From positions 1 to 62,920 of the forward strand of contig JAUUNK010000005.1 in NCBI GenBank assembly GCA_030844565.1: DNA of 62,920 nucleotides, written 5' to 3'. Position numbers and translations under genes: made by a program. The notes beneath the pieces were generated by a model that had not been told where the DNA came from, searched no databases, and saw only the letters and a program-made list of their open reading frames with translations. Each line of letters begins with the position of its first letter. Positions within the stretch are counted from its first letter, which is position 1. This DNA comes from Bacteroides ovatus. Lineage in GTDB: Bacteria; Bacteroidota; Bacteroidia; Bacteroidales; Bacteroidaceae. This document shows positions 14,214 through 21,887 of the stretch, piece by piece.

Positions 14214-15614
14214 CTAGCTCGTTTCGCGTATCTTCTGTTTGTATGCCTCGTAGCGGTCGGTGATTTCCCTCACGAAGTTGTAGGTCTCCCGGCCGCGGAA
14301 GTATCCGTTCTTGCACACGGGGTCGGTGAAGTATTCTTCGTTGCTCTTCAGCAAGATGTATTTTTCTACGTTGTCTTTCCAGACGAATTTATTCTTTCCG
14401 TATTTCTCCGCCAGTGCCATGGCGTCGTAGATATGCCCCAGTCCGGCATTGTAGGAGGCAAGGATGAAATGGATGCGTTCCTGCTTGTCCGGTATCATGC
14501 GTAGGCTGTGGTCGGTGGAGGCGATGTATTTTACTGCGGCTTTAATGCTTTCTTCGGGGTTCTGTTCTTTGCCTTGGGGGATGCCCATGGCACGGGCGGT
14601 GGCGGGCATGAGTTGCATCAATCCTTTGGCTCCTGCCCAGGAAACGGCTGTCGTGTCGAAGTTAGATTCCGTGTATGCCAACGAGGCAAGCAGTCGCCAG
14701 TCCCATCCAATCTTTTGGGCGTACTTTTTAAAGAGCGCGTCATAATGGGATATTTTTCCTTCTTTCAGAGAGAGGATGGGGGAATGGGGCATCATCTTGC
14801 TGTTTTCGAAATAACGTTTCATACTGGCGGTGTAGGCGGGAGAAGTCATGTTCTGTTGGTGCCATTCATTGGCTGCGGCTGCCAGTTCGGGACTATCCTT
14901 GCGTACTGCCCACGAAGAACGTTGGTCGAAGCTGACGGGGAGTTCGATGTCCAGGTTAGGATAGTACGTCTTATTCAGCTTAGCCACGTCGTTGTCGGCA
15001 ATGGTATATGGAATCTTTCCTTGTGCCACTTGTGTGATGAGGTCTTCCACCGTGATGCTGTCGCCGGATACTTCGTGGATAAAGATTCCACCACCAAGCT
15101 CGTTATTCAGGTTGACAAGGCGGTCGTGATATTTCCCCGGCTTCACATAGACATCTTTGCCGATAAGCTCGGTGACATCTTGCAGCGGCTTCGTCTTCCC
15201 GTTCTTCTGTTGCACCACTACCTGATGGGTGATGACCTCTTCTCCACAGTAGAGAAGGCTGTCTTTCCACTCTTTGGTGATGGGGAGGTTGTAGGCAATG
15301 ATGTCTCCTTCGCCGGCAAGCAGTTTGTGTATCATCTCGTCTATGTTCTTGGCTACCTCGATGCGCAGCTTCAATCCCAGGCTCTTGGCAAACTGTTCGC
15401 TGAGCTCATATTGGAACCCCATCTCCTGACCGCGATAAATGAAGTAGGACGTGGAACTGTAGAGTGTGAGGACTACCAATTCGCCGCTGTCTTTGATTTG
15501 TGCCAGGTCCCGTCCCGTCTTTTCCGGCGGAGAATGACGCTTTTCTCCGCAACCTATCATGCAACAGATGAGAACGAAGGCACAAAAGAAAAGGGTGAAT
15601 TGTGTATTTCTCAT
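14214..15614 (-). CDS. MltF-type lipoprotein: solute-binding domain plus lytic transglycosylase
   Basis: The start is the ATG at 15614, which overlaps the udk stop as ATGA; an upstream in-frame ATG lies inside udk. The lipoprotein signal ends C-M-I-G-C. Residues about 45-270 are a periplasmic solute-binding fold (S-S-T-S-Y-F-I-Y-R-G-Q-E-M-G-F). Residues about 300-430 are a soluble-lytic-transglycosylase domain with the catalytic Glu in A-Y-T-E-S-N-F-D, then G-A-K-G-L-M-Q-L-M-P-A-T-A and A-S-Y-N-A-G-L-G-H. This is the MltF architecture: it cleaves peptidoglycan to 1,6-anhydromuropeptides, with the binding domain regulating activity. 466 residues, close to E. coli MltF. Confidence 0.9.
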   Translation of the reverse strand: MRNTQFTLFFCAFVLICCMIGCGEKRHSPPEKTGRDLAQIKDSGELVVLTLYSSTSYFIYRGQEMGFQYELSEQFAKSLGLKLRIEVAKNIDEMIHKLLAGEGDIIAYNLPITKEWKDSLLYCGEEVITHQVVVQQKNGKTKPLQDVTELIGKDVYVKPGKYHDRLVNLNNELGGGIFIHEVSGDSITVEDLITQVAQGKIPYTIADNDVAKLNKTYYPNLDIELPVSFDQRSSWAVRKDSPELAAAANEWHQQNMTSPAYTASMKRYFENSKMMPHSPILSLKEGKISHYDALFKKYAQKIGWDWRLLASLAYTESNFDTTAVSWAGAKGLMQLMPATARAMGIPQGKEQNPEESIKAAVKYIASTDHSLRMIPDKQERIHFILASYNAGLGHIYDAMALAEKYGKNKFVWKDNVEKYILLKSNEEYFTDPVCKNGYFRGRETYNFVREITDRYEAYKQKIRETS

Positions 15615-16219
15615 TTGAGATGTTTTTTTATGTACATGGTCAGTATGTTGATAGCTATCTGGTTGTTGCCGCCTTCGGGAACAATCAGGTCGGCATAGCG
15701 CTTGCAAGGCTCAATGAACTGTTGGTGCATCGGTTTGAGTATCTTCACGTAGCGTTCCATCACCGCTTCGGCTGTTCGCCCCCGTTCGATAACATCCCGT
15801 TGAATCACTCTTATCAGGCGCTCGTCAGGGTCGGCATCTACAAATATTTTCAGGTCCATCATGTTCCGGAGTTCTTTGTCACACAAGGCAAGGATGCCTT
15901 CAATGATGACTACCTCTTTCGGTTCAATGTGAATGGTCTCCGGCTGGCGGGTACATGTTAAATAAGAATAAGTGGGCTGTTCGATGCTTTTTCCATCTTT
16001 CAGCATCTGGATGTGTTGCGTCAATAATTTCCATTCGAAAGCGTCCGGATGGTCAAAGTTAATGTTTTGGCGTTCTTCTACGGGCACATGGCTACTGTCT
16101 TTGTAGTACGAATCTTGTGGAAGCAAAACCACTTCTCCTTCAGGGAGACTTTCTATAATTTTACGTACAACGGTTGTTTTTCCGGAGCCCGTACCTCCTG
16201 CTATTCCTATTATTAACAT
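15611..16219 (-). CDS. udk: Uridine kinase
   Basis: Phosphorylates uridine and cytidine in pyrimidine salvage. The P-loop G-G-T-G-S-G-K-T-T lies at residues 8-16. L-P-Q-D-S-Y-Y-K-D, N-F-D-H-P-D-A-F and I-I-E-G-I-L-A-L are the family substrate motifs. 202 residues, normal for Udk. It is the first gene of a two-gene minus-strand operon and overlaps mltF by 4 bases (ATGA). A promoter lies at 16287-16317. Confidence 0.96.
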   Translation of the reverse strand: MLIIGIAGGTGSGKTTVVRKIIESLPEGEVVLLPQDSYYKDSSHVPVEERQNINFDHPDAFEWKLLTQHIQMLKDGKSIEQPTYSYLTCTRQPETIHIEPKEVVIIEGILALCDKELRNMMDLKIFVDADPDERLIRVIQRDVIERGRTAEAVMERYVKILKPMHQQFIEPCKRYADLIVPEGGNNQIAINILTMYIKKHLK

Positions 16220-16251
16220 CTCTTTATAGTGTATAATTGAACCAAATAGAG

Positions 16252-16259
16252 TAAATTTG
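16252..16259 (+). promoter_or_regulatory. -7 box for the Dabb/DsbD operon
   Basis: TAAATTTG fits TAnnTTTG, about 60 bases before the Dabb start at 16322. A -33 TTTG at the right distance is not evident. Confidence 0.4.
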
Positions 16260-16286
16260 CATTGTTAATATGATACATTGGCATGA

Positions 16287-16317
16287 CAAATATAAAAACA
16301 ATTAATTAAAATAACAA
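16287..16317 (-). promoter_or_regulatory. Promoter for udk-mltF
   Basis: On the minus strand GTTG (315-318 within this kilobase), a spacer of about 20 bases and TATATTTG (16287-16294) fit the Bacteroides promoter. The leader to udk is about 60 bases. Confidence 0.55.
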
Positions 16318-16321
16318 CGTA

Positions 16322-16621
16322 ATGGTAAAACACATTGTATTATTTAAGTTAAAGGACCAGGTTCCCGAAGAAGAAAAACGTAGTGTGATGAATCAGTTTA
16401 AAGAAGCAATCGAGGCTCTTCCTGCTAAAATATCGGTAATTCGCAAGATTGAAGTGGGATTGAACATGAACCCTGCCGAAAGTTGGAACATTGCCTTGTA
16501 TAGTGAGTTTGATACGCTGGAGGATGTGAAATACTATGCTACGCATCCCGACCACGTAGCCGCCGGAAAGATATTGGCGGAGACAAAGGAAAGCCGCTCC
16601 TGTGTGGATTACGAAGTATAA
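16322..16621 (+). CDS. Dabb-family stress-response alpha/beta barrel protein (99 aa)
   Basis: M-V-K-H-I-V-L-F-K-L-K at the start, I-E-V-G-L-N in the middle and A-L-Y-S-E-F-D-T-L-E-D-V-K-Y-Y-A-T-H-P-D-H followed by a short helix give the Dabb (dimeric alpha/beta barrel) signature. The family forms homodimers and its bacterial members have no settled substrate. It is cytoplasmic. The dsbD-like gene starts 17 bases downstream and is probably cotranscribed. Confidence 0.92.
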   Translation: MVKHIVLFKLKDQVPEEEKRSVMNQFKEAIEALPAKISVIRKIEVGLNMNPAESWNIALYSEFDTLEDVKYYATHPDHVAAGKILAETKESRSCVDYEV

Positions 16622-16638
16622 CCCCCTAAATAATCAAA

Positions 16639-18669
16639 ATGAAAAAAGTTTTTTCCCTATTGCTCCTCCTTTGCCTGGTGGGCATGGCGCAGGCACAGAT
16701 CAAAGAGCCTGTGCAGTTTAAAACGGAGCTGAAAACCTTGTCTGAATCCGAAGCGGAAATCATCTTTACAGGAACCATCGAGAAGGGATGGCATGTGTAT
16801 TCAACCGATTTGGGAGATGGCGGGCCCATTTCGGCAACCTTCAACGTGGAAAAGATTAACGGAGCCGAACCTATAGGCAAACTCAAGCCGGTAGGGAAGG
16901 AAGTATCGACGTTCGATAAGTTGTTCGAAATGAAGGTGCGTTACTTTGAGAATACGGCACAGTTTGTTCAAAAACTCAAGCTCACCGGTGGCGCCTACTC
17001 CATAGAAGGTTATCTAGAGTATGGTGCGTGTGACGATGAGAGCTGTCTGCCCCCCACCGAAGTTCCTTTTGCTTTCTCAGGAAAGAGCACATCCAAAGCC
17101 GTGGCAGAGCCTGCCGCTTCTCCCCAAGAAGACACTAAGACTGTTGAGCCTGCTGCTCCTGCTACCAAGGATTCTGCTGCTATGATGGAATTGGTTCCTA
17201 CTGCGCAGACTGCTGATCCGGCAGTTTCCTCCGGAGACCTGTGGAAGCCCGTTATCGACGACCTGCAGGCACTCGGTGAAGAGCATTCACAGGAAGATAA
17301 ATCATGGCTTTACATCTTCGTCACCGGTTTCCTTGGCGGATTGCTGGCGCTGTTCACTCCTTGTGTGTGGCCCATTATCCCCATGACTGTCAGCTTCTTC
17401 CTCAAACGCAGCAAAGATAAGAAGAAAGGTATCCGGGATGCGTGGACCTATGGCGCATCTATTGTGGTGATTTATGTCACGCTGGGACTAGCCATTACGC
17501 TGATATTCGGAGCCAGTGCCTTGAATGCTTTGTCTACCAATGCAGTCTTTAATATTCTCTTCTTCTTGATGTTAGTAGTGTTCGCTGCTTCGTTCTTCGG
17601 AGCTTTCGAGATAACTCTTCCGTCTAAGTGGAGTACGGCTGTAGATAGCAAGGCGGAGACAACGAGCGGGCTCTTGAGCATCTTCCTGATGGCGTTCACT
17701 TTGTCGTTGGTTTCCTTCTCTTGTACAGGACCTATTATTGGTTTCTTGCTTGTGCAGGTTTCCACTACGGGCAGTGTGGTGGCGCCTGCCATCGGTATGC
17801 TGGGTTTTGCCATTGCGCTGGCTTTGCCTTTCACCCTGTTTGCTCTCTTCCCATCGTGGTTGAAGTCAATGCCTAAGTCGGGCGGGTGGATGAATGTGAT
17901 AAAGGTTGTATTGGGATTCCTCGAACTTGCCTTCGCCTTGAAGTTCCTCTCTGTGGCAGACCTTGCTTACGGATGGAGACTGCTCGACAGGGAAACTTTC
18001 CTTTCTCTATGGATTGTCATTTTTGCTTTGCTGGGACTTTATCTGCTGGGCAAAATCAAGTTTCCCCATGACGATGACAGTAACAAAGTAGGAGTGACCC
18101 GTTTCTTCCTCGCTCTTATTTCGTTGTCTTTTGCTATATATATGGTTCCCGGTTTGTGGGGTGCGCCTCTAAAAGCAGTGAGTGCTTTTGCTCCACCCAT
18201 GCAGACGCAGGATTTCAATCTTTATAAGAACGAGGTTCATGCCAAGTTCGACGATTATGACTTGGGTATGGAATATGCCCGCTTGCATGGCAAACCGGTG
18301 ATGCTCGACTTCACAGGATATGGTTGTGTCAACTGCCGGAAGATGGAAGCTGCCGTGTGGACCGACCCTAAGGTGAGCGACCTCATCAACAACGACTATG
18401 TACTTATTACGCTCTACGTGGATAATAAGACTCCTTTAACCGAACCGGTGAAGATTCTGGAGAATGGTAAAGAAAGAACTCTCCGCACGGTAGGCGATAA
18501 ATGGAGTTACCTGCAACGGGTAAAATTTGGAGCTAATGCCCAACCTTTCTATGTGTTGCTGGACAATGAAGGCAGACCTCTCAACAAGTCTTATGCGTAT
18601 GACGAGAACATATCAAAGTATATCGATTTCTTGCAGACGGGACTTGAAAATTATAAAAAAGACAAGTAA
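16639..18669 (+). CDS. DsbD-like thiol:disulfide interchange protein
   Basis: A 676-residue inner-membrane protein that carries reducing power from cytoplasmic thioredoxin to the periplasm. Signal peptide 1-19; DsbD N-terminal beta domain about 25-155; a Pro/Ala-rich linker about 156-205; then eight hydrophobic helices with the paired membrane cysteines Cys242 (T-P-C-V-W-P) and Cys362 (S-C-T-G-P); and a C-terminal thioredoxin domain with C563-V-N-C566. All three redox centres of DsbD are represented, although the N-terminal active-site cysteines (A-C-D-D-E-S-C-L near residue 135) are arranged as C-x4-C. The length is somewhat above the E. coli 565 because of the linker. Confidence 0.93.
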   Translation: MKKVFSLLLLLCLVGMAQAQIKEPVQFKTELKTLSESEAEIIFTGTIEKGWHVYSTDLGDGGPISATFNVEKINGAEPIGKLKPVGKEVSTFDKLFEMKVRYFENTAQFVQKLKLTGGAYSIEGYLEYGACDDESCLPPTEVPFAFSGKSTSKAVAEPAASPQEDTKTVEPAAPATKDSAAMMELVPTAQTADPAVSSGDLWKPVIDDLQALGEEHSQEDKSWLYIFVTGFLGGLLALFTPCVWPIIPMTVSFFLKRSKDKKKGIRDAWTYGASIVVIYVTLGLAITLIFGASALNALSTNAVFNILFFLMLVVFAASFFGAFEITLPSKWSTAVDSKAETTSGLLSIFLMAFTLSLVSFSCTGPIIGFLLVQVSTTGSVVAPAIGMLGFAIALALPFTLFALFPSWLKSMPKSGGWMNVIKVVLGFLELAFALKFLSVADLAYGWRLLDRETFLSLWIVIFALLGLYLLGKIKFPHDDDSNKVGVTRFFLALISLSFAIYMVPGLWGAPLKAVSAFAPPMQTQDFNLYKNEVHAKFDDYDLGMEYARLHGKPVMLDFTGYGCVNCRKMEAAVWTDPKVSDLINNDYVLITLYVDNKTPLTEPVKILENGKERTLRTVGDKWSYLQRVKFGANAQPFYVLLDNEGRPLNKSYAYDENISKYIDFLQTGLENYKKDK

Positions 18670-18715
18670 TTAGACCGAGAGAAGGAGTTAACAGGAGCTG
18701 GACGAATATAGAAAG

Positions 18716-18765
18716 AGGAGGTAAAGCAGACACGGGATACCTCCCTTTCGTCTCCTTTACCTCCT
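18716..18765 (+). terminator. Rho-independent terminator after dsbD-like gene
   Basis: AGGAGGTAAAG (18716-18726) pairs perfectly with CTTTACCTCCT (18755-18765), followed by a T-rich run (T-C-T-T-T-C then seven T). The loop is 28 bases. Confidence 0.8.
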
Positions 18766-18826
18766 TCTTTCTTTTTTTAATTACTTCTAATTCCTTTTAC
18801 CTCTTTCTAACTTCTTTTCTCTTCTA

Positions 18827-19702
18827 TTATTCGTTTAGCTTGTTACCATTGGCATCGTAGTAAACAGTTACGTCACCGGTGCTGTTATTCATCTCGAAAC
18901 GGTAAATAGTAATCTGGTTGGCGCCTTGCGGACGAATCAGGCGAGTTACGGTATCATACAAATCGTTGAAAGCATAACCATCTCTCTTCAATCCGTCTTT
19001 CACTACCTGCGGCACGTTAGCAAAGCTCTGTGCATATTCAGTCTGAATCCATTTGTAATCGTCGCTCAAGATGTAGTGGAAATAAGTTCCATTCTCTAAC
19101 AAAGTCACGTCATATTCGTCGTTATCTTTGTCGATATACACAATCTGAGCACCCTTATAATTCTGGCTGACCATAGCGCTGATAGGTTGTTTCACCGGTG
19201 TAGGTTCTGCCTTGTTACCGATTCCGTCCTGGTCTATTTCATTAAACAGATAGCCGTCGGCTGTGTAATAAAGGTCTAATACATCATCTCCTCCTGTAAG
19301 CTCAACGAGGTAAGCCGAAGTCATACCGCTACGGTCCAGCAAGCTAGCCGAAGAGGGTGTTAAAGAAGCATATTTGCTATTGTTGGCAATAGCATCCGTA
19401 ATAGCTTTGGGAAGTGAGCTTACGGCAATGTCTGTTTCAGTAAGATACCATGTGCCTGTTTTGCTGAACCAAGCTGTAGTGGTCTTCTTATCGTTCAGGA
19501 AATCAGCTACGGCATAATCGTCCTTCGAGCCCCAAGTGGTTTTAGTAGCGTTGGGGAACATTTGCTTGAAAGTAGACAGCACGGCAGCGTCCGGATTGTA
19601 GTGAGGATTGTAATCATCATCATCATCGCTACAAGACGTTATGAAGAATAGTGCCATCATCGAAAGGAATAATAAACTAAGTTTTCGTTTCATACTTTTC
19701 AT
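18827..19702 (-). CDS. PepSY-like surface lipoprotein (291 aa)
   Basis: A lipoprotein signal ends F-I-T-S-C and is followed by S-D-D-D-D-D-Y, which matches the acidic surface-export signal described for Bacteroides lipoproteins. The mature part has two PepSY-like/BLIP-like repeats: T-F-K-Q-M-F-P-N-A-T-K-T-T-W with V-A-D-F-L and T-T-A-W-F-S, and a second starting near residue 185. Such proteins bind or inhibit unknown partners at the envelope. It is a single gene, convergent with the dsbD-like operon. The start could also be the second Met, 3 codons on. Confidence 0.78.
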   Translation of the reverse strand: MKSMKRKLSLLFLSMMALFFITSCSDDDDDYNPHYNPDAAVLSTFKQMFPNATKTTWGSKDDYAVADFLNDKKTTTAWFSKTGTWYLTETDIAVSSLPKAITDAIANNSKYASLTPSSASLLDRSGMTSAYLVELTGGDDVLDLYYTADGYLFNEIDQDGIGNKAEPTPVKQPISAMVSQNYKGAQIVYIDKDNDEYDVTLLENGTYFHYILSDDYKWIQTEYAQSFANVPQVVKDGLKRDGYAFNDLYDTVTRLIRPQGANQITIYRFEMNNSTGDVTVYYDANGNKLNE

Positions 19703-19885
19703 TTTTAAGTGATTAATACTTATTGATTTTACAAAGCAAAAACGTCTGTTTGACCAGAAAGATTAAGGTTAAATGAGGATTAACATGCTATTTCACATAC
19801 TTTATGAACAAGATACGAATCTAAAGAGGGGGAGGCGGAAGAGATGATTTTAATGCAGGACAAAGGTTGTCAAGGAAATATATTG

Positions 19886-19893
19886 TATTTTTG
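19886..19893 (+). promoter_or_regulatory. -7 box for the acyltransferase
   Basis: TATTTTTG fits TAnnTTTG, about 30 bases before the start at 19923. The 19703-19885 gap contains nothing else I recognise. Confidence 0.45.
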
Positions 19894-19922
19894 CCGACTA
19901 TATACTAATACTAATCATTATC

Positions 19923-21059
19923 ATGGAAAAGAATAAGAAAGAGAACATCGGCTGGATAGACCTGTTGCGGGTGGTGGCATGTTTTTTAGTGGTATTTGCA
20001 CATTGTTGCGACGCTTTTGTAGGTCAGTTCGATGCCGACCGCACGGCATTTCTTACAGGTGTGTTTTCGGGAAGTTTTGTTCGCCCCTGTGTACCTTTAT
20101 TTGTTATGATGACGGGAGTCCTGTTGCTTCCCGTGAACGGTGAGTTGGCAAGTTTCTATCGCAAGCGGATAGGACGCATCCTCATCCCTTTGATATTCTG
20201 GTCGATAGTTCTTCCGATTTTATTTTTTGTTTATTATACCTGTATCAACCCCGCATCCCACAATCCATTGATCTCCCTGCCCGGTTATTCTCTGAGTACT
20301 CTCTGGGTGAAACTCTATACTTTTATCTTTAACTTCAACTTCGACACCGTGCCTTTGTGGTATCTTTATATGTTAATCGGTTTATACCTGGTGATGCCCA
20401 TCCTGAGCCATTGGTTGCGGCAGGCATCTCGCAAAGAACTCAAACTGGTGCTTCTTCTCTGGGGAGTTTCTCTGTTTATTCCTTATATCAAAATGTTTGC
20501 CCCTGTGTTGGGCTATCCCGGCAACTACGGCAATATGGGAATCTGGGGAGTATGCGACTGGAATGATTATGGTACTTTCTATTATCTTTCCGGCTTCGTC
20601 GGCTACCTCATCTTAGCCTACTACCTGGTGAAATATCCCTTGGACTGGAGTTGGAAGAAAACGCTTCTCATCACCGTTCCTATGTTTCTCGTGGGCTATG
20701 CTATCACTTCCTACGGCTATGTCCTCACTCAAAACTCTTTCCCGGGCAACTATGCTTATCTCGAAATTGTATGGTACTTTGCCGGTATCAATGTATTTAT
20801 GATGACCTTTGCCGTCTTCGTCATCATCAAAAAGATAAAAGTTCCTTCTTTGCCTTGGCTGTCTCGCTTGGCTTCCTTCACTTTCGGCATCTATTTGTGC
20901 CACTACGTTTTTGTTTTTGTCTGCTACGATGTGTTCAACCTCTCTGTCTTGCCGGACTTTGTAAGGATTATATGTATGGCAACTGTGGCGTTTATAATTT
21001 CAGCAATAGTAGTGTGGCTGATGTGGAAGACGAGATGGACACAGAGGTTTGTTCGTTAA
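19923..21059 (+). CDS. Membrane acyltransferase, family 3 (378 aa)
   Basis: The N-terminus has W-I-D-L-L-R-V-V-A-C-F-L-V-V-F-A-H, the Acyltransferase-3 motif with the catalytic His (about residue 26), followed by about ten hydrophobic helices. R-K-R-I-G-R-I-L-I-P near residue 80 and the P-L-W-Y-L-Y-M-L-I-G-L-Y loop near residue 140 are also typical. Family members O-acetylate surface polysaccharides, lipids or peptidoglycan; the substrate here cannot be told. It is a single gene and appears to end at the repeat locus that follows. Confidence 0.9.
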   Translation: MEKNKKENIGWIDLLRVVACFLVVFAHCCDAFVGQFDADRTAFLTGVFSGSFVRPCVPLFVMMTGVLLLPVNGELASFYRKRIGRILIPLIFWSIVLPILFFVYYTCINPASHNPLISLPGYSLSTLWVKLYTFIFNFNFDTVPLWYLYMLIGLYLVMPILSHWLRQASRKELKLVLLLWGVSLFIPYIKMFAPVLGYPGNYGNMGIWGVCDWNDYGTFYYLSGFVGYLILAYYLVKYPLDWSWKKTLLITVPMFLVGYAITSYGYVLTQNSFPGNYAYLEIVWYFAGINVFMMTFAVFVIIKKIKVPSLPWLSRLASFTFGIYLCHYVFVFVCYDVFNLSVLPDFVRIICMATVAFIISAIVVWLMWKTRWTQRFVR

Positions 21060-21090
21060 GATGGTTAATTAAAAAATCCATAACATCCTA

Positions 21091-21176
21091 GTTTAAAATC
21101 ACCCCATTGATTGGTAGAATCCATGGGGTGATTGAAATAAACATTGCATTGATTTAAATGATTCATCGCATTGATT
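21091..21176. repeat. Degenerate 21-22-bp tandem repeats, locus B (4 units)
   Basis: Four contiguous units lie at 21091-21112, 21113-21133, 21134-21154 and 21155-21176. Each ends in T-G-A-T-T and three contain a C-A-T core. Units 1 and 2 together form a perfect 11-bp stem (AATCACCCCAT 21097-21107 with ATGGGGTGATT 21123-21133), which may serve as a terminator between the convergent acyltransferase and Sua5-family genes. The units resemble loci A and C. Confidence 0.65.
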
Positions 21177-21271
21177 TTATTATAATCTGGGAGGAGAATT
21201 GATGTAAAAGAAGACGGACTCTCCTTTTAGGGAAAGCCCGCCAACTTGTTCTTTCATGATGCGCTTCTTTA

Positions 21272-21886
21272 TTATATTTCTTCCAACCATCCCTTTCCCT
21301 GCCTTACAATTTCCATTTCTCCTTCCGTGCAATCTACTATCGTAGAACCTTCGATGCCGCCTATGCCACCGTCAATCACAAGGTCTACCATATCTCCGAA
21401 CTTTTCTTCAATCAGTTCCGGGTCGGTTGCATATTCCAGGTCCTCGTCCTCGTTGTGAGGCAAGGTAGTCGTCATGATAGGGGCATCAAGCAGCCTTGCT
21501 ATTTCCCGGATGATGTCGTTGTCCGGCATGCGGATACCCACTTCCTTGCGGTTGCGGAATATCTTGGGGAGTCGGTTCGTTCCGTTCAAGATGAAGGTGA
21601 ACGGTCCCGGCAGGTTGTGCTTCATCAGTTTAAAGGTGTTGTTATCCACTTTGGCATACTCGCTGATGCTGCTCAAGTCGTAGCAGATGATAGAGAGATT
21701 GTTTTTGCGGGGGTCGATACCCTTGATGCGGCAGATGCGCTCGATGGCGCGTTCCTTCAGCCCGTGGCAACCGATGGCATACATGGTGTCGGTGGGATAA
21801 ATAATCAGCCCACCGCTTTCCAGTATGTCCACTACCCGTTGCAGGTCTTGGGGGGTGTTGTTCTTTTCATATAATTTAAGAAGCAT
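21272..21886 (-). CDS. Sua5/YciO family protein (putative L-threonylcarbamoyladenylate synthase)
   Basis: G-G-L-I-I-Y-P-T-D-T-M-Y-A-I-G-C, the K-x-R-x-x-x-x-L-S-like K-N-N-L-S-I-I-C and L-P-G-P-F-T-F-I-L define the YrdC/Sua5/YciO fold, which makes threonylcarbamoyl-AMP for the tRNA t6A modification. The 204-residue length and the start L-L-K-L-Y fit the YciO branch, whose role is less certain than that of TsaC. Cytoplasmic. It follows the AsmA gene by one base on the minus strand. Confidence 0.9.
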   Translation of the reverse strand: MLLKLYEKNNTPQDLQRVVDILESGGLIIYPTDTMYAIGCHGLKERAIERICRIKGIDPRKNNLSIICYDLSSISEYAKVDNNTFKLMKHNLPGPFTFILNGTNRLPKIFRNRKEVGIRMPDNDIIREIARLLDAPIMTTTLPHNEDEDLEYATDPELIEEKFGDMVDLVIDGGIGGIEGSTIVDCTEGEMEIVRQGKGWLEEI

Positions 21887-21887
21887 C

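Noticed and set aside
14508..15698. 396-codon plus-strand frame opposite the mltF-like gene
   Set aside because: Shadow of a gene whose motifs are clear on the other strand.
15615..15707. N-terminal extension of the mltF-like protein
   Set aside because: It overlaps udk by 97 bases and lacks a signal, whereas ATG 15614 gives an ATGA overlap and a lipobox.
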